From the NCBI RefSeq assembly GCF_937920395.1, contig NZ_CALEVF010000035.1, positions 31,678-95,677 on the forward strand: 64,000 nt of DNA. Reading direction: 5' to 3'. A program made the translations under genes and the position numbers. The notes under the pieces were generated by a model. The model made no database searches. It had not been told where the DNA came from and was given only the letters and a program-made list of their open reading frames with translations. The stretch is from an uncultured Clostridium sp. GTDB lineage: Bacteria > Bacillota > Clostridia > Clostridiales > Clostridiaceae. Position 1 is the first letter of the stretch, and every line of letters starts with the position of its first letter. Positions 9,608 to 19,085 of this stretch are shown here, piece after piece.

Positions 9608-9690
9608 ATAATAGCATACTTGCTGAAAAGTGAGGGCGCAAAGCTATGGGTCTAAAGAAAATTATTTTTCCATGATCGCCAGGTTTCCAA
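9608..9690 (+). promoter_or_regulatory. Class I cyclic-di-GMP riboswitch (GEMM-I)
   Basis: The conserved GEMM-I blocks occur in order: a six-pair stem CTTGCT/AGTGAG capped by a GAAA tetraloop, then GGGCGCAAAGCTATGGGTC, TCTAAAG, a variable hairpin, and CCATGATCGCCAGG. The GNRA loop, the GCAAAGC core and the ATCGCCAGGTT 3' block are the family hallmarks. It lies between a promoter and an intrinsic terminator and ahead of the flavoenzyme gene, so it should control transcription in response to the second messenger. Whether the ligand turns the gene on or off cannot be read safely from the sequence. Confidence 0.9.
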
Positions 9691-9733
9691 AATATAGTTA
9701 TAAAAATTAATTTATATATATGTTTGTATTTTG

Positions 9734-9768
9734 GTGTCTTAAATAAAAAGGCACTTTTTTATTTTTTG
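9734..9768 (+). terminator. Expression-platform terminator of the c-di-GMP riboswitch
   Basis: A 7-bp stem GTGTCTT/AAGGCAC (one G-U pair) with a 7-nt loop is followed by TTTTTTATTTTTT. It sits about 45 nt after the aptamer and 90 nt before the first coding start, the position expected for a regulated terminator. Confidence 0.8.
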
Positions 9769-9855
9769 AAAAACATAGTATTAATGTTGACGTATATACT
9801 ATTTGGATAAAGTTATTAGAAATTTTCTTATATTTTAAAAGGGAAGTGTATAAAA

Positions 9856-11814
9856 ATGAATAACAGTTTTAATAAAATTTTAGAGCCTTTTTATATTGGT
9901 GGAGTTAAGATACGTAATAGAATTGCAATGGCACCAATGACAACTCTTTATGCAGGTCATGATGGACAAGTAACACAGCAATTGGTGGAGTACTATGCTG
10001 CAAGAGCGAGAGGTGGAACAGGAATGGTAACCGTTGAAGGAGCTTATGTAAATGAAACTGGTCTTCAAATTCCTGCATCTATTAATATTTGCGATGACAA
10101 ATTTATTTCTGGACTATCTAGAGTAGCAGATGAGATAAAGGATAATGGTGCGGTAGCTGTACTACAACTTATTCATTCTGGAATTCAAGCCTGGGTAGAA
10201 CAGTCGGTGGGACCTAGTGAAATAGGGAGAATTGATGGTAAACCAATATCTACAGAGAGTACACCAAGGGCACTTACTGCAAAAGAAACAGCACAGTTTG
10301 TGAATGATTTTGCGCAGGCAGCAAGAAGAGCTAAAATGGCAGGCTTTGATATGGTACAAGTCCATGGAACACATGGATATTTAATTATGCAATTTTTGTC
10401 GCCTAAAACTAATAAAAGAATTGACAACTATGGTGAAAACAGGGACTTGTTTGCATTAGAAATTGTAAGAGCAATAAAAGAAAAATGTGGGAATAGTTAC
10501 CCTGTAGTTTTTAGATTATGTGCAGATGAGTCATTAGGAGATTCTAATGTAAAAGGTGGAATAACAATAGACGATGCTAAACTTACGGCTAAAGCTTTAG
10601 AAGCTGCTGGAGTAGATGCTTTTGAAGTAACCGGTGGATCAGATGATGTAATTGATCTTTATGTACCGTCGGCATATGTGCTAGATGGAAGGGAAGGTAT
10701 ATTTAAACAATATGCAAAAGAAATAAAGAAAGTAGTAAATGTGCCAGTTATAACTGGAGGTGGAGTAAATACGCCTGAAGTCGTAGAGGCTATAATTGAA
10801 GACGGCGGCGCTGATGCAGTATTTATTGGGAGACAGCTTATAGCTGATCCTGAGTGGGTGAATAAAGTTTCAGATAGTAAACCAGAAGATATTAGACCAT
10901 GTGTAAAGTGTGTTGAATGTGGGGGTAGAATCGTATTTATGAAAGATATGAGATGCTCCATTAACCCACTTAGTGGTAGAGAGTGGAAATACTTAAATGA
11001 GAAAGAGATACCATATGCAAGAGATAAAAAGAAAGTAATTGTAATAGGCGCTGGGCCAGCAGGACTAGAAGCAGCAAGAACCGCAGCGCTAAGGGGTCAT
11101 GATGTTACAATTGTTGAAAAAAGCAATCAATTAGGAGGTACAATAAATGTTGCTGCGGTTCCAAGTTTTAAAGGCAAATTTGGGGAGCTTATGGGTTGGT
11201 ATTTAAAACAATTAGGTGATTTAAAAATAAATATTATATTAGATAAAAAAGCTGATATAGAATTGATAAAAGAAATTAATGCTGATGTTGTAATTGTTAC
11301 AACAGGGTCAGAAGAAGTAATACCTGATATAACTGGTATTGAGAATTCAGTGTTATCAACAGATGTATTATTGAAAAAAGTGGCAGTAGGAAAAAGAGTA
11401 ATTGTTATTGGTGGTGGATTTGTTGGTACAGAGGTAGCACTTTATTTAGCAAAACAGCATAAAGAAGTAATTGTATTTGAAGCGTCTGCAAATCCTGGCT
11501 TTGAAGTGTCTAGGGTAGCACTTTTAAGAAAAGGCGGATTATTTCAAAAGTATGGCGTTAAATATAATTTAAACACACCTGTAATTGATATATATGAAGA
11601 TAAAGTATTAACTATCGGGAATTTAGGAAAAAAGATTTATACCGAGGCAAATACAATTGTTAATGCTGTGGGAAGAAAATCTGTTGTGGATGAGAAAATA
11701 ACAGAATATTTAAAAGCAGAAGGAATAAAATATTTTATTCTAGGAGATGCAAAAAAAGTAGGAAAAGTGACAAATGCATTGCATGAGGCTTTTCAGGCGG
11801 CTATGTCAATATAA
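9856..11814 (+). CDS. 2-enoate reductase-type flavoenzyme (OYE barrel, Fe-S, FAD/NAD(P) domain)
   Basis: This 652-residue protein has the full three-part layout of 2-enoate and 2,4-dienoyl-CoA reductases. An FMN TIM barrel covers about 1-340 (start [33 protein letters not shown] in the active-site region). An Fe-S site follows, CX2CX2CX11C at Cys349, 352, 355 and 367. The FAD domain begins with [10 protein letters not shown] near 398, and an NAD(P) motif GGGFVG lies near 518. The family reduces C=C bonds of unsaturated acids, enones or steroids with NADH. The substrate is unknown; related NADH oxidases share this layout. It is the first gene behind the c-di-GMP riboswitch, and a chemoreceptor-like gene follows directly. 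Confidence 0.9.
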   Translation: MNNSFNKILEPFYIGGVKIRNRIAMAPMTTLYAGHDGQVTQQLVEYYAARARGGTGMVTVEGAYVNETGLQIPASINICDDKFISGLSRVADEIKDNGAVAVLQLIHSGIQAWVEQSVGPSEIGRIDGKPISTESTPRALTAKETAQFVNDFAQAARRAKMAGFDMVQVHGTHGYLIMQFLSPKTNKRIDNYGENRDLFALEIVRAIKEKCGNSYPVVFRLCADESLGDSNVKGGITIDDAKLTAKALEAAGVDAFEVTGGSDDVIDLYVPSAYVLDGREGIFKQYAKEIKKVVNVPVITGGGVNTPEVVEAIIEDGGADAVFIGRQLIADPEWVNKVSDSKPEDIRPCVKCVECGGRIVFMKDMRCSINPLSGREWKYLNEKEIPYARDKKKVIVIGAGPAGLEAARTAALRGHDVTIVEKSNQLGGTINVAAVPSFKGKFGELMGWYLKQLGDLKINIILDKKADIELIKEINADVVIVTTGSEEVIPDITGIENSVLSTDVLLKKVAVGKRVIVIGGGFVGTEVALYLAKQHKEVIVFEASANPGFEVSRVALLRKGGLFQKYGVKYNLNTPVIDIYEDKVLTIGNLGKKIYTEANTIVNAVGRKSVVDEKITEYLKAEGIKYFILGDAKKVGKVTNALHEAFQAAMSI

Positions 11815-11839
11815 TATATATAAAATAGGAGATGTTAGT

Positions 11840-12991
11840 ATTATTAAATTAGTAGAATTAGAAGGGTTTAAGTCAGGAGCGGAGTTTCAGGTTAATCAAG
11901 TACCAGGTGGAGCTATATATTTTGTAATGGAAGGGGAAACAATTACTTGGAAGTTAGCCTCAAATATTTTTGATATTAAAATGTTACAAATTGGATCGAA
12001 AATTTTAGAATCTAGTGCAGAGCGGCAGTGCATGAGGGCAAAGAAAACTATGACTTCCAATATACACAATAATAAATATGGAATTCATATAGCAGTTACA
12101 GCAACTCCAATAATAAATGAAAATAATGAAATTATAGGTGCTGTTTCTATAGCAATTCCTATTGTACAGCCAGTTATAGCGAGCTTTTCACATTTTGCGC
12201 CTATTATGGTAGAAATGTTTCCAGAAGGAGTATTTTTATATATTTCAGATTTTGAAAAAGTCATAAGTAGGCAGCCATCAGAAAAATTTGATATGCCAAG
12301 TGTGAAAGTTGGAGACTTGCTGGGCGCAAATAGTACAGGCTTATTAGCGATGAAAACAAAAGAACTATCAATTCAAACAGATGATGGTAAGTTATTTGGA
12401 TTTCCCATATTAGTAATGAGTTATCCATTATTTGATAAAGATGATAATAATGTTGTTGTAGGATCTTTGGGGATTATAGTACCAAAATCAGCAGCTAAAA
12501 AAATACGGGATGCATCAAATGATTTAAGTGAAGGTTTAATGTCAATATCTGCAGCGGTTCAGCAACTTACTGCAATGGCATCAGAAATTCATTCAAGTGA
12601 GTTAGAATTGAGTAGAGGGATAAATAAGATTAATGCAATATCAGAAGAAATTGGTGAGATATCTATTTTTATTAAAGAGATATCTGGAAGAACAAATATA
12701 TTAGGACTAAATGCTTCTATTGAAGCTGCAAGAGCAGGTGAAGTAGGTCGTGGGTTCACCATTGTAGCTAATGAAATACGAAGACTTTCAGAACAAACAA
12801 AAGGTACTGTGCCAAAGATAAAAGAGTTTACAGATAATATTAAAGTGGCAACTAATGAAACAATCAAGAAGTGCGACATAACACTGGCCTCTAGTCAAGA
12901 ACAAGCTTCTGCAGCGCAAGAAATTACAGCAAGTATAGAAGAGTTAACGGCTTTGTCACAAAGCTTAAATGAAATAGCTAAAGATTTATAG
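11840..12991 (+). CDS. Soluble methyl-accepting chemotaxis-like sensor protein
   Basis: There is no membrane helix. The N-terminal 230 or so residues form an unclassified sensor domain, perhaps PAS- or Cache-like. The C-terminal part is a coiled-coil signalling domain with the receptor tip [17 protein letters not shown] and [17 protein letters not shown]. It probably signals to CheA/CheW from the cytoplasm. The start is uncertain. The site AGGAGAT (11827-11833) is followed at the right distance by ATT (11840), not by ATG, GTG or TTG. In-frame ATGs exist only at 11774 and 11783, inside the upstream gene. Either an AUU start or an upstream overlapping start is used. The gene is tightly linked to the flavoenzyme. 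Confidence 0.75.
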   Translation: MIKLVELEGFKSGAEFQVNQVPGGAIYFVMEGETITWKLASNIFDIKMLQIGSKILESSAERQCMRAKKTMTSNIHNNKYGIHIAVTATPIINENNEIIGAVSIAIPIVQPVIASFSHFAPIMVEMFPEGVFLYISDFEKVISRQPSEKFDMPSVKVGDLLGANSTGLLAMKTKELSIQTDDGKLFGFPILVMSYPLFDKDDNNVVVGSLGIIVPKSAAKKIRDASNDLSEGLMSISAAVQQLTAMASEIHSSELELSRGINKINAISEEIGEISIFIKEISGRTNILGLNASIEAARAGEVGRGFTIVANEIRRLSEQTKGTVPKIKEFTDNIKVATNETIKKCDITLASSQEQASAAQEITASIEELTALSQSLNEIAKDL

Positions 12992-13157
12992 TTAATAATT
13001 TATTCAGTGATTACCACTAAAAAATTAGGTCTATATAATATTTTAATATATTCGATAACTATAATATACGAAAATTAATCATTATATGTGAAAAGAAATA
13101 TTGGTATAAAACATAATGATTATAGTTTTAGAAATAGTTAAAGGGGTAGATGTAATT

Positions 13158-14033
13158 ATGAAAGAGGTAAAAGTTTTAATTGTTGATGATTCACCTTTCC
13201 AAATAGCATTATTAACAGACGTACTCACAGAAAGTGGATTTGAGGTAGTTGGTGAAGCAAAATCTTTAAAAGAAGTTATTGATGCAGTTACAAGAGTTAG
13301 ACCAGATTTAGTAACAATGGATATGACTCTTCCAGGAACAGATGGATTTGAATGTACGAGAGCCATCCATAAAATTGATAAAGATATCAAAGTTATAATT
13401 GTTAGTTCGATGATGGATGAAGAACTTATAAGAAAAGCAAAAAAAACTCATGTGTGTGGGTATATTCAAAAACCAGTTGATTCAGAAGAATTATCTTTAT
13501 TAATAAATAGAGTTATGGCAGATGAAGAATTGTATTTAGAACTTGAGAAATTATATTCTGATGTATTTAAAGAGGCAATATTAAATATTTTTAATAAACT
13601 TACAAAGACGGTGCCAGAAATTACAGATGAAAGTAATGATAATATTGCTATACATAGCGAAGGCATATCAATAGTTATGGGGATTACAGGTAAATATTCA
13701 GGTAGACTAATTTTGGATATGGCCTATAATACGGCTAAAAGCCTTGCAACGATATTATTAAAAAGAGATCCTAAAAACGATGAAGAGTTACTTAATGTTA
13801 TGTCAGAAATAGCCAATATGTTTGCAGGAAATGCATGCTCAATGATAAATAAGAAAAACAAATTGTTTGGGCTAAGAGTTGCACCACCAACTATATTTCA
13901 TGGTGAGTCAATAAATATATCAAAGGCTGAACTAGAGAATACATTTTCTGCTATTGTGAAATCTCAATTTGGAAATATGACAATAAACATAGGGTTTAAT
14001 AGAGGTGAAGGTGAATGGATGTCAATTATATAA
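13158..14033 (+). CDS. Response regulator fused to a CheX/CheC-type domain
   Basis: The start is ATG 13158, after AAGGGG. The first 120 residues are a REC domain: DDS at 10-12, phospho-acceptor Asp55 in LVTMDMTLPG, and Lys near 106 in QKPVDS. Residues from about 135 to 291 resemble CheX/CheC phosphatases, with the E-x2-N motif in EIANMFAGNA. CheX-family proteins dephosphorylate CheY-P, so the fusion may set its own signal lifetime. The stop overlaps the start of the next gene, a lone CheX. There are 166 nt between it and the chemoreceptor gene, so a separate promoter is possible. Confidence 0.82.
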   Translation: MKEVKVLIVDDSPFQIALLTDVLTESGFEVVGEAKSLKEVIDAVTRVRPDLVTMDMTLPGTDGFECTRAIHKIDKDIKVIIVSSMMDEELIRKAKKTHVCGYIQKPVDSEELSLLINRVMADEELYLELEKLYSDVFKEAILNIFNKLTKTVPEITDESNDNIAIHSEGISIVMGITGKYSGRLILDMAYNTAKSLATILLKRDPKNDEELLNVMSEIANMFAGNACSMINKKNKLFGLRVAPPTIFHGESINISKAELENTFSAIVKSQFGNMTINIGFNRGEGEWMSII

Positions 14034-14482
14034 ATCCAGTTTTAGAATCATTTAATATTATATTACCACAGCTGGGATTAAATGATATTAAAAAGAATGG
14101 AATTAGTGTAAAGGGTAAATATATAAAAAGCAAAGGCGTTGTGATTATTATTGGAATCATTGGAGATGTTAAAGGCAATATCATTTATGGTATGAGTGTT
14201 GACACTGCAAAAAAAATTGCCTCAATAATGATGATGGGCACCCCTGTAGACATCTTTGATGAGTTACCACAAAGCGCTATCTCAGAACTTGTTAATATGT
14301 TAACAGCAAATGTTGTAATGAATTTTTCAAAGGATAATATAAATATAGATATCTCTACACCAACACTTATTGAGGGTGATTTCACCGCAAGTAGTAACGC
14401 TGATAAAGTTCTATGCGTGGAAATGAGTGTAGATGGTATGATTATTGAAGTAAATATTTCTTTAGAAAAGAATACTATATAA
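14015..14482 (+). CDS. CheX-like chemotaxis phosphatase
   Basis: This 155-residue CheX-family protein has the motif ELVNMLTANVV, which carries the E-x2-N residues that attack phospho-aspartate in CheY. It overlaps the REC-CheX gene by 19 nt, which indicates translational coupling. Its sequence resembles the C-terminal half of its neighbour, so the two may form a heterodimer or be products of a duplication. Confidence 0.8.
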   Translation: MDVNYINPVLESFNIILPQLGLNDIKKNGISVKGKYIKSKGVVIIIGIIGDVKGNIIYGMSVDTAKKIASIMMMGTPVDIFDELPQSAISELVNMLTANVVMNFSKDNINIDISTPTLIEGDFTASSNADKVLCVEMSVDGMIIEVNISLEKNTI

Positions 14483-14506
14483 AGGTATATTATTGTTATT
14501 TTTATT

Positions 14507-14554
14507 AAAAGCAAAAGAGAGTGAATTATATTAAATTCGCTCTCTTTTGCTTTT
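14507..14554. terminator. Bidirectional terminator between cheX and the DUF362 gene
   Basis: A 21-bp stem (14507-14527 / 14534-14554, one G-U pair) with a 6-nt loop and A/T-rich outer ends lies between convergent genes. Confidence 0.9.
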
Positions 14555-14567
14555 ATTGTTATATAAT

Positions 14568-15674
14568 TTAAATTGTAATTAATTCATATTCTTTGTTACC
14601 TAGATTTAATTTTACAGCATGGTCGATAGCAACCTTCCAATTAGTTTCAGGGCTGACATCAGTGAAATGGTCATGATTTTTTTCACCATCTTTATCAAGG
14701 ATACTTCCAGGTATGATAGGTTGACCATTTACCGCATCTGCACAAGCAACATCTAGTGCAACAGGATCAAAAGAAGCAAACATGCCTACATCTGGAACAA
14801 TTGGTACATCGTTCTCTCCATGACAGTCACAGTAGGGAGATACATCAATAACTAGACTGATATGGAAGTTTGGACGATCGCTTATAACAGCGGATGAATA
14901 TTCTGCAATTTTTTTATTTAAAATATCATTTGATTCATCTGATGCAGGTAAAACGGCATCCATAGGACAGACACCAATGCATCTACCACAGCCAACACAT
15001 TTATCGTGATTAATAGTAGCTTTCTTTTGTGTTATTGTAATAGCATTGAGAGCACAGTTCTTAGCACACTGACCACAACCTATACAATCATCATGTGAGA
15101 TATATGGTTTTCCACTGCTGTGCATTTCCATCTTACCTGCACGGGATCCACAACCCATACCTATATTTTTAAGAGTACCACCAATGCCAGCTGCTTCATG
15201 TCCCTTAAAATGAGTTAAGGTAATAAATACATCTGCATCCATTATAGCATGACCAATCTTTGCCTCTTTTACATATTGACCACCTTTAACAGGAACTAAA
15301 ACTTCGTCGGTACCTTTTAATCCATCGCCAATTATAATATGACAGTCTGTAGAAAATGGAGAAAAACCATTGACATAAGCAGAATCTAGATGGTCTAGAG
15401 CGTTCTTTCTACCACCGACATATAAAGTGTTACAATCAGTAAGGAATGGCTTTCCACCTAATTCCTTTACAATATCTACTACTGTTTTAGCATAATTCGG
15501 ACGTAGATATGCTAGATTGCCAGGTTCTCCAAAATGAATTTTAATAGCCGTGAATTTTTTGTCAAAATTAATTTGACCAATTCCAGCTGCTTTAATTAGG
15601 CGTGTCAACTTTTGTTGCAAATTCTCTTTAAGTGTTGTGTGCATATCAGTAAAATATACTTTTGATTTTTCCAT
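14568..15674 (-). CDS. DUF362 protein with two 4Fe-4S ferredoxin motifs
   Basis: This 368-residue protein starts with a DUF362 domain (KIHFGEPGNLAYLRP, DCNTLYVGGR), then two ferredoxin motifs, CIGCGQCAKNC and CVGCGRCIGVCP, near residues 193-230, followed by the C-terminal part of DUF362 with a Cys pair in SPYCDCHGENDVP. It should bind two [4Fe-4S] clusters in the cytoplasm and act in electron transfer. The partner is unknown. GGAGGT lies 8 nt before the ATG. It is a single gene. Confidence 0.88.
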   Translation of the reverse strand: MEKSKVYFTDMHTTLKENLQQKLTRLIKAAGIGQINFDKKFTAIKIHFGEPGNLAYLRPNYAKTVVDIVKELGGKPFLTDCNTLYVGGRKNALDHLDSAYVNGFSPFSTDCHIIIGDGLKGTDEVLVPVKGGQYVKEAKIGHAIMDADVFITLTHFKGHEAAGIGGTLKNIGMGCGSRAGKMEMHSSGKPYISHDDCIGCGQCAKNCALNAITITQKKATINHDKCVGCGRCIGVCPMDAVLPASDESNDILNKKIAEYSSAVISDRPNFHISLVIDVSPYCDCHGENDVPIVPDVGMFASFDPVALDVACADAVNGQPIIPGSILDKDGEKNHDHFTDVSPETNWKVAIDHAVKLNLGNKEYELITI

Positions 15675-15973
15675 GTTTAATAACCTCCAAGGTTTATAAA
15701 ATTTTATTCTTAAGTAAGAATAGGTTTTGTCTTTTATTCTATGACTAAAAGATATTCTACAAAAAATTAGTTTGAAATTTTAATTAGTATGTATTCACTA
15801 GTATAAATACTTATCAACCTCCATTATATATGTTTTCTTAGAAAAAGAAAACACGTACTTTTATGTTAGATACTATATAAAAGGTACGTGGTGATATGGA
15901 TTATTAAAATTAAAATTAGATGTTGTTATAAATTGTTCATTATTTAGACATGAAATCAGCACATATATTTTAG
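15675..15973. other. Intergenic region with an imperfect inverted repeat
   Basis: No gene is seen here. CACGTACTTTTAT (15852-15864) and ATAAAAGGTACGTG (15877-15890) form a 13-bp hairpin with one bulged G and no T-run. It might be a leader element of the decayed gene that follows. Confidence 0.4.
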
Positions 15974-16369
15974 GTATTATTTATTACTCCATTTTATGTT
16001 ACCTTTTATTTACAAAACGTTTGGCTCGTTTATGGTCATGCAGACCCACTTTCACGTAACATGTCATATGCTGAGGCAGCAAAAAGTACGTTGAATGGTT
16101 TACCATCTATTCATAAGTCAATAGCTTTTGCTATGTTCCTTTTAGTCCTTCGAGAACGTAACACTATATTTAAATGGATTTGGGGATTTTTTTGTTTAAG
16201 TGTCATTTATTCAACAATGTATTTAGAAATTCACTGGGTTATAGATGTAATAGCAGGTATGATTTTTGGATTTTTAATTGTTAAGTTGGTAGACTTTGTA
16301 TTAATTAAAGCAAACAATATATTAGGTCGTAGATTTAATAATATTAAGCATAGTACATATTATGTATAA
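15974..16369 (+). pseudogene. PAP2-like phosphatase remnant, N-terminus missing
   Basis: The frame is open from the stop at 15971 to 16369, and the sequence resembles the C-terminal part of PAP2 (PAP2_3-like) membrane phosphatases: GLPSIHKSIAFAM followed by STMYLEIHWVIDVIAG, with the two active-site histidines. The N-terminal helices and the first catalytic motif are missing, and no good ribosome site precedes the first ATG (16061). It is most likely a truncated, inactive gene. A short translated form from 16061 (102 residues) cannot be excluded. A terminator follows. Confidence 0.65.
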
Positions 16370-16390
16370 TAATATAATTAAGCAGATTTT

Positions 16391-16434
16391 AACAAGCTCT
16401 GAGAGAAATATTACGGAGTTTGTTATTTTTTTTT
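16391..16434 (+). terminator. Terminator after the PAP2-like remnant
   Basis: An 11-bp stem AACAAGCTCTG/CGGAGTTTGTT (two G-U pairs) with a 12-nt loop is followed by about ten T. Confidence 0.85.
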
Positions 16435-16623
16435 GTAAAAAATTGAAGGGTAATGATAATTGTTTGTAGAATTATGGTATAGGGCATTTTAAATTAAATA
16501 ATATATTATTTCAATTATTGGATACAATTAAAGGTTAAGGGACTACTTAATTAAAGAAAATTTGTGAAATGAAAATTAATACATAGATTTAAATAAATAT
16601 AAACGGGAGGAGTTGATTAATCA

Positions 16624-17265
16624 ATGCCAGATATTTGGATGTGTATAGGTAATATACGAGGTGCTACAGAAGGAAAGTTGTTTTCAAGTTATGGAGAAGT
16701 TTTTACGGTGATTAATAAAACAAGATTAACTAGTATGGATAAAGGGATAAAACTATTTGTAAGTAATGATGAAATAAGCAAATATTTTAAGCATCTAGAG
16801 CCTAATTATTCAGTTTATGGGGTTTGGGTAACAAATGGGTATGATAACTTTTTAAGGAAACTATTTAATTTGAGACCTAAAAAAAAATTAAGTTATAGTA
16901 GAGTAAATCTAGACGTATTTGACAGGGGAACTCTTCAAAGAATTTACATAGAATTATTATCATATCTTTATAAAGTAAAATCAGATAAACTTCTTATACA
17001 ATTTTCTACAATAATAAAATATCAATTAGAATCTTTAAAGATGATTTATAAAAACAAAGATTTAGTTAATTTTGATGAAGAGTTTGAGCAAACAAAAATA
17101 CAGTTTAGAAAAATATATGAATTCTGTAATTCAATAGAACTTAAAACTGATCAAATTGAATTAGAGTATAGAATTAAAGTAATTAAGGACCTAATGGAAA
17201 AAAGAAAAGAAATAAATAAGTTAAACATATTAATGTTAGACGAAATTAATAAAATGAAAGATTAA
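16624..17265 (+). CDS. Hypothetical protein, 213 residues
   Basis: A clear ribosome site (GGGAGGAG) lies 11 nt before the ATG. The protein is soluble and lysine-rich, with no signal peptide. The first 95 residues look globular; from about 100 to the end it is helical and charged, probably a coiled coil. No family was recognised. A MarR-tail remnant begins 4 nt after its stop. Confidence 0.55.
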   Translation: MPDIWMCIGNIRGATEGKLFSSYGEVFTVINKTRLTSMDKGIKLFVSNDEISKYFKHLEPNYSVYGVWVTNGYDNFLRKLFNLRPKKKLSYSRVNLDVFDRGTLQRIYIELLSYLYKVKSDKLLIQFSTIIKYQLESLKMIYKNKDLVNFDEEFEQTKIQFRKIYEFCNSIELKTDQIELEYRIKVIKDLMEKRKEINKLNILMLDEINKMKD

Positions 17266-17269
17266 AAAA

Positions 17270-17362
17270 ATGAGAAAAAAAGCATTTGAAGATTTTACAG
17301 TTGAGCAGCAGGAAGAAACGTTTCGACTATTAACAAAGATGCTAAATAATTTATCTAATTAG
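17270..17362 (+). pseudogene. C-terminal fragment of a MarR-family regulator
   Basis: This 30-codon frame encodes FEDFTVEQQEETFRLLTKML, matching the typical last helix of MarR regulators (FSxEExxxLxxLLxKMLxNL). The DNA-binding part is absent and no separate ribosome site was seen. It lies just before the decayed YczE/kinase gene, so a regulator and its target were probably damaged together. Confidence 0.55.
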
Positions 17363-17403
17363 AAAGAAACTAATGAAAAAAAGAAGGAGAGTGAAACTCT
17401 AGA

Positions 17404-18645
17404 ATGTCAATTCGTGAGATAGTGAAACGTTATTTATTTTTTATTTTAGGGTTATTTATTATGGCGGTGGGGGTTGTGTTATCCACCAGGTCCAATTTAG
17501 GAACATCTCCGATTTCGTGTGTGCCATATGTGTTGAGTTTAGGATTTTCTATGACCATTGGGCAATTTACTTTCTTAATGAACTTATTATTTATTATTTT
17601 TCAGATTTTATTATTAAGAAAACAATTTAAGTTTATTCAGCTACTTCAAGTTGTGGTAGCTTTTTTATTTGCCTATTTTACGGATTTTACTATGGGACTG
17701 TTATCATGGATAAGTGTGACCAGTTATCCTGCTCAATTAGGAGTATTGGTACTTAGTTGTTTAATTCTTGCTCTTGGAGTTAGTATGGAAGTAACTGCTG
17801 AGGTTGTCATGATGGCTGGTGAAGGAGTAGTTAGTGCCATCTCAATAGTTACTAAGAAGGAGTTCGGAAAATTAAAAGTAGTTTTCGATGTTACACTTGT
17901 AATTTGTGGCTTACTTTTTTCATTTATTATTTTTCATCGACTAAATGGAATAAGAGAAGGAACAGTCTTAGCTGCTTTATTAGTTGGAACCCTTGTTCGT
18001 TTAATTAACAAACGTTTGAGTTTTATGGATGATGTATTTAAAGGTAAATCGGTAACTGTTAATACTAGTCAAGTATTAACAACTATTCAAAACACTAATC
18101 GACTAGTAGTAACAATTAGTCGTGAATATGGTAGTGGAGGACGTGATATTGGTAAAAAGATATCAGCAGATTTAGGCATTTCTTTCTACGATATGCAATT
18201 ATTAAAAACTGCTGCCGAAGAAACCGGACTTTAAGAAAAATTTATTGCAGAAAATGACCAATTTATTCCAAACTTATTACTAAATCAGTTGTTATCCCAA
18301 GGATATGCTTTTTCTAAAAAGGAAAAAGATCCTCTAAATGCTATTTATGAATCAGAAAAGAGAGCTATTATGAAGCTTGCCAATACAGAATCTTGCGTAA
18401 TTATGGAACATTGTTCCGATTCTATTTTAGCAGATTTTAAAGGGAGCTTCCATCTGTTTATTCATGCAGATAAAGCAAGTAGAATGAAGCGCATTCAGTA
18501 TGAATATGGAGTATCAGAGAAAAATGTCGAAGAAACGCTACATAAAACTGATAGGGCAAGAGAAACCTATTATCAAATCTATGCGGAACGTAAATGGGGA
18601 CGTATTAAGAACTATGATTTAACAGTTAACAGTGCGGTATTTGGA
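17404..18645 (+). pseudogene. YczE-type membrane protein fused to a cytidylate-kinase-like domain, interrupted
   Basis: The start ATG 17404 follows AAGGAGAG. Residues 1-215 are a YczE/YitT-like membrane protein (TRSNLGTSPISCVPYVLSLG). From about 235 a cytidylate-kinase-like domain begins (VTISREYGSGGRDIGKKI). An in-frame TAA at 18232-18234 interrupts it, and the same frame then continues with EKFIAENDQF and kinase-like sequence up to about 18645. A serine is expected at the stop, so one change, TCA to TAA, explains it. The 3' end is also cut off after NSAVFGL. Two separate lesions argue for a pseudogene. The first half could still make a 276-residue membrane protein. Confidence 0.8.
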
Positions 18646-18661
18646 TTAATTGTACTATATA

Positions 18662-18690
18662 TTGTATACTCTTACAAAATATGTTATAAT
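18662..18690 (+). promoter_or_regulatory. Sigma-A-type promoter
   Basis: TTGTAT, a 17-nt spacer and TATAAT (18685-18690) stand about 20 nt before a GGGGTGAT ribosome site, at the point where the kinase remnant loses its family sequence. Confidence 0.55.
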
Positions 18691-18710
18691 AATATTAATA
18701 AATTTAAGGG

Positions 18711-18902
18711 GTGATTATTATAATTACATTATTTATTTTTGGATTTATCATAATAGTAACAGTTGCCATATTAACGTTTGCAGTTATAAAATCAATAGAC
18801 AAAGTAAAAATAATAAAACAAACACAACTAATATATGAAAAAAAGCATCTAAAAAATTTAAAAAATCAAGAAGTTTTAGATAATATTAATTGTAAAGTTT
18901 AG
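18711..18902 (+). CDS. Small one-helix membrane protein, start uncertain
   Basis: About 60 residues: one strong hydrophobic helix (LFIFGFIIIVTVAILTFAVI), then a charged tail rich in lysine (KSIDKVKIIKQTQ). A promoter and the site AAGGGGTGAT precede it. The only standard start, GTG 18711, is part of that site and hence too close. An ATT around 18723 has better spacing. No family was recognised. It may be a real small membrane protein. Confidence 0.45.
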   Translation: MIIIITLFIFGFIIIVTVAILTFAVIKSIDKVKIIKQTQLIYEKKHLKNLKNQEVLDNINCKV

Positions 18903-19048
18903 CAAGAAGTGCTAGAAGAGGTTTTTAATTTTATAAGCGATTGAGGAGAATTTTTAATTTTAATTGACTTATGGATGTTATTTTAGAAAAATACTAACCG
19001 GCTTTTTGGGTGGTATTGGAATAAGTATTTTTTAGTGAATATTTATAT

Positions 19049-19085
19049 AAAAAAGATAGATTATAAAATATAATTTATCTTTTTT
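19049..19085 (+). terminator. Terminator, probably of the small membrane protein gene
   Basis: A 17-bp stem (AAAAAAGATAGATTATA / TATAATTTATCTTTTTT, one G-U pair) with a 3-nt loop ends in a T-run. Its right arm overlaps the broken start of the VOC fragment. Confidence 0.8.

Noticed and set aside
9880..10961. Several 60-100 codon minus-strand frames inside the enoate reductase gene
   Set aside because: They lie opposite a well-supported 652-residue enzyme and have no family features or ribosome sites.
15852..15890. Inverted repeat as the end of an insertion element
   Set aside because: Only one hairpin is present, with no matching copy, target duplication or transposase nearby.
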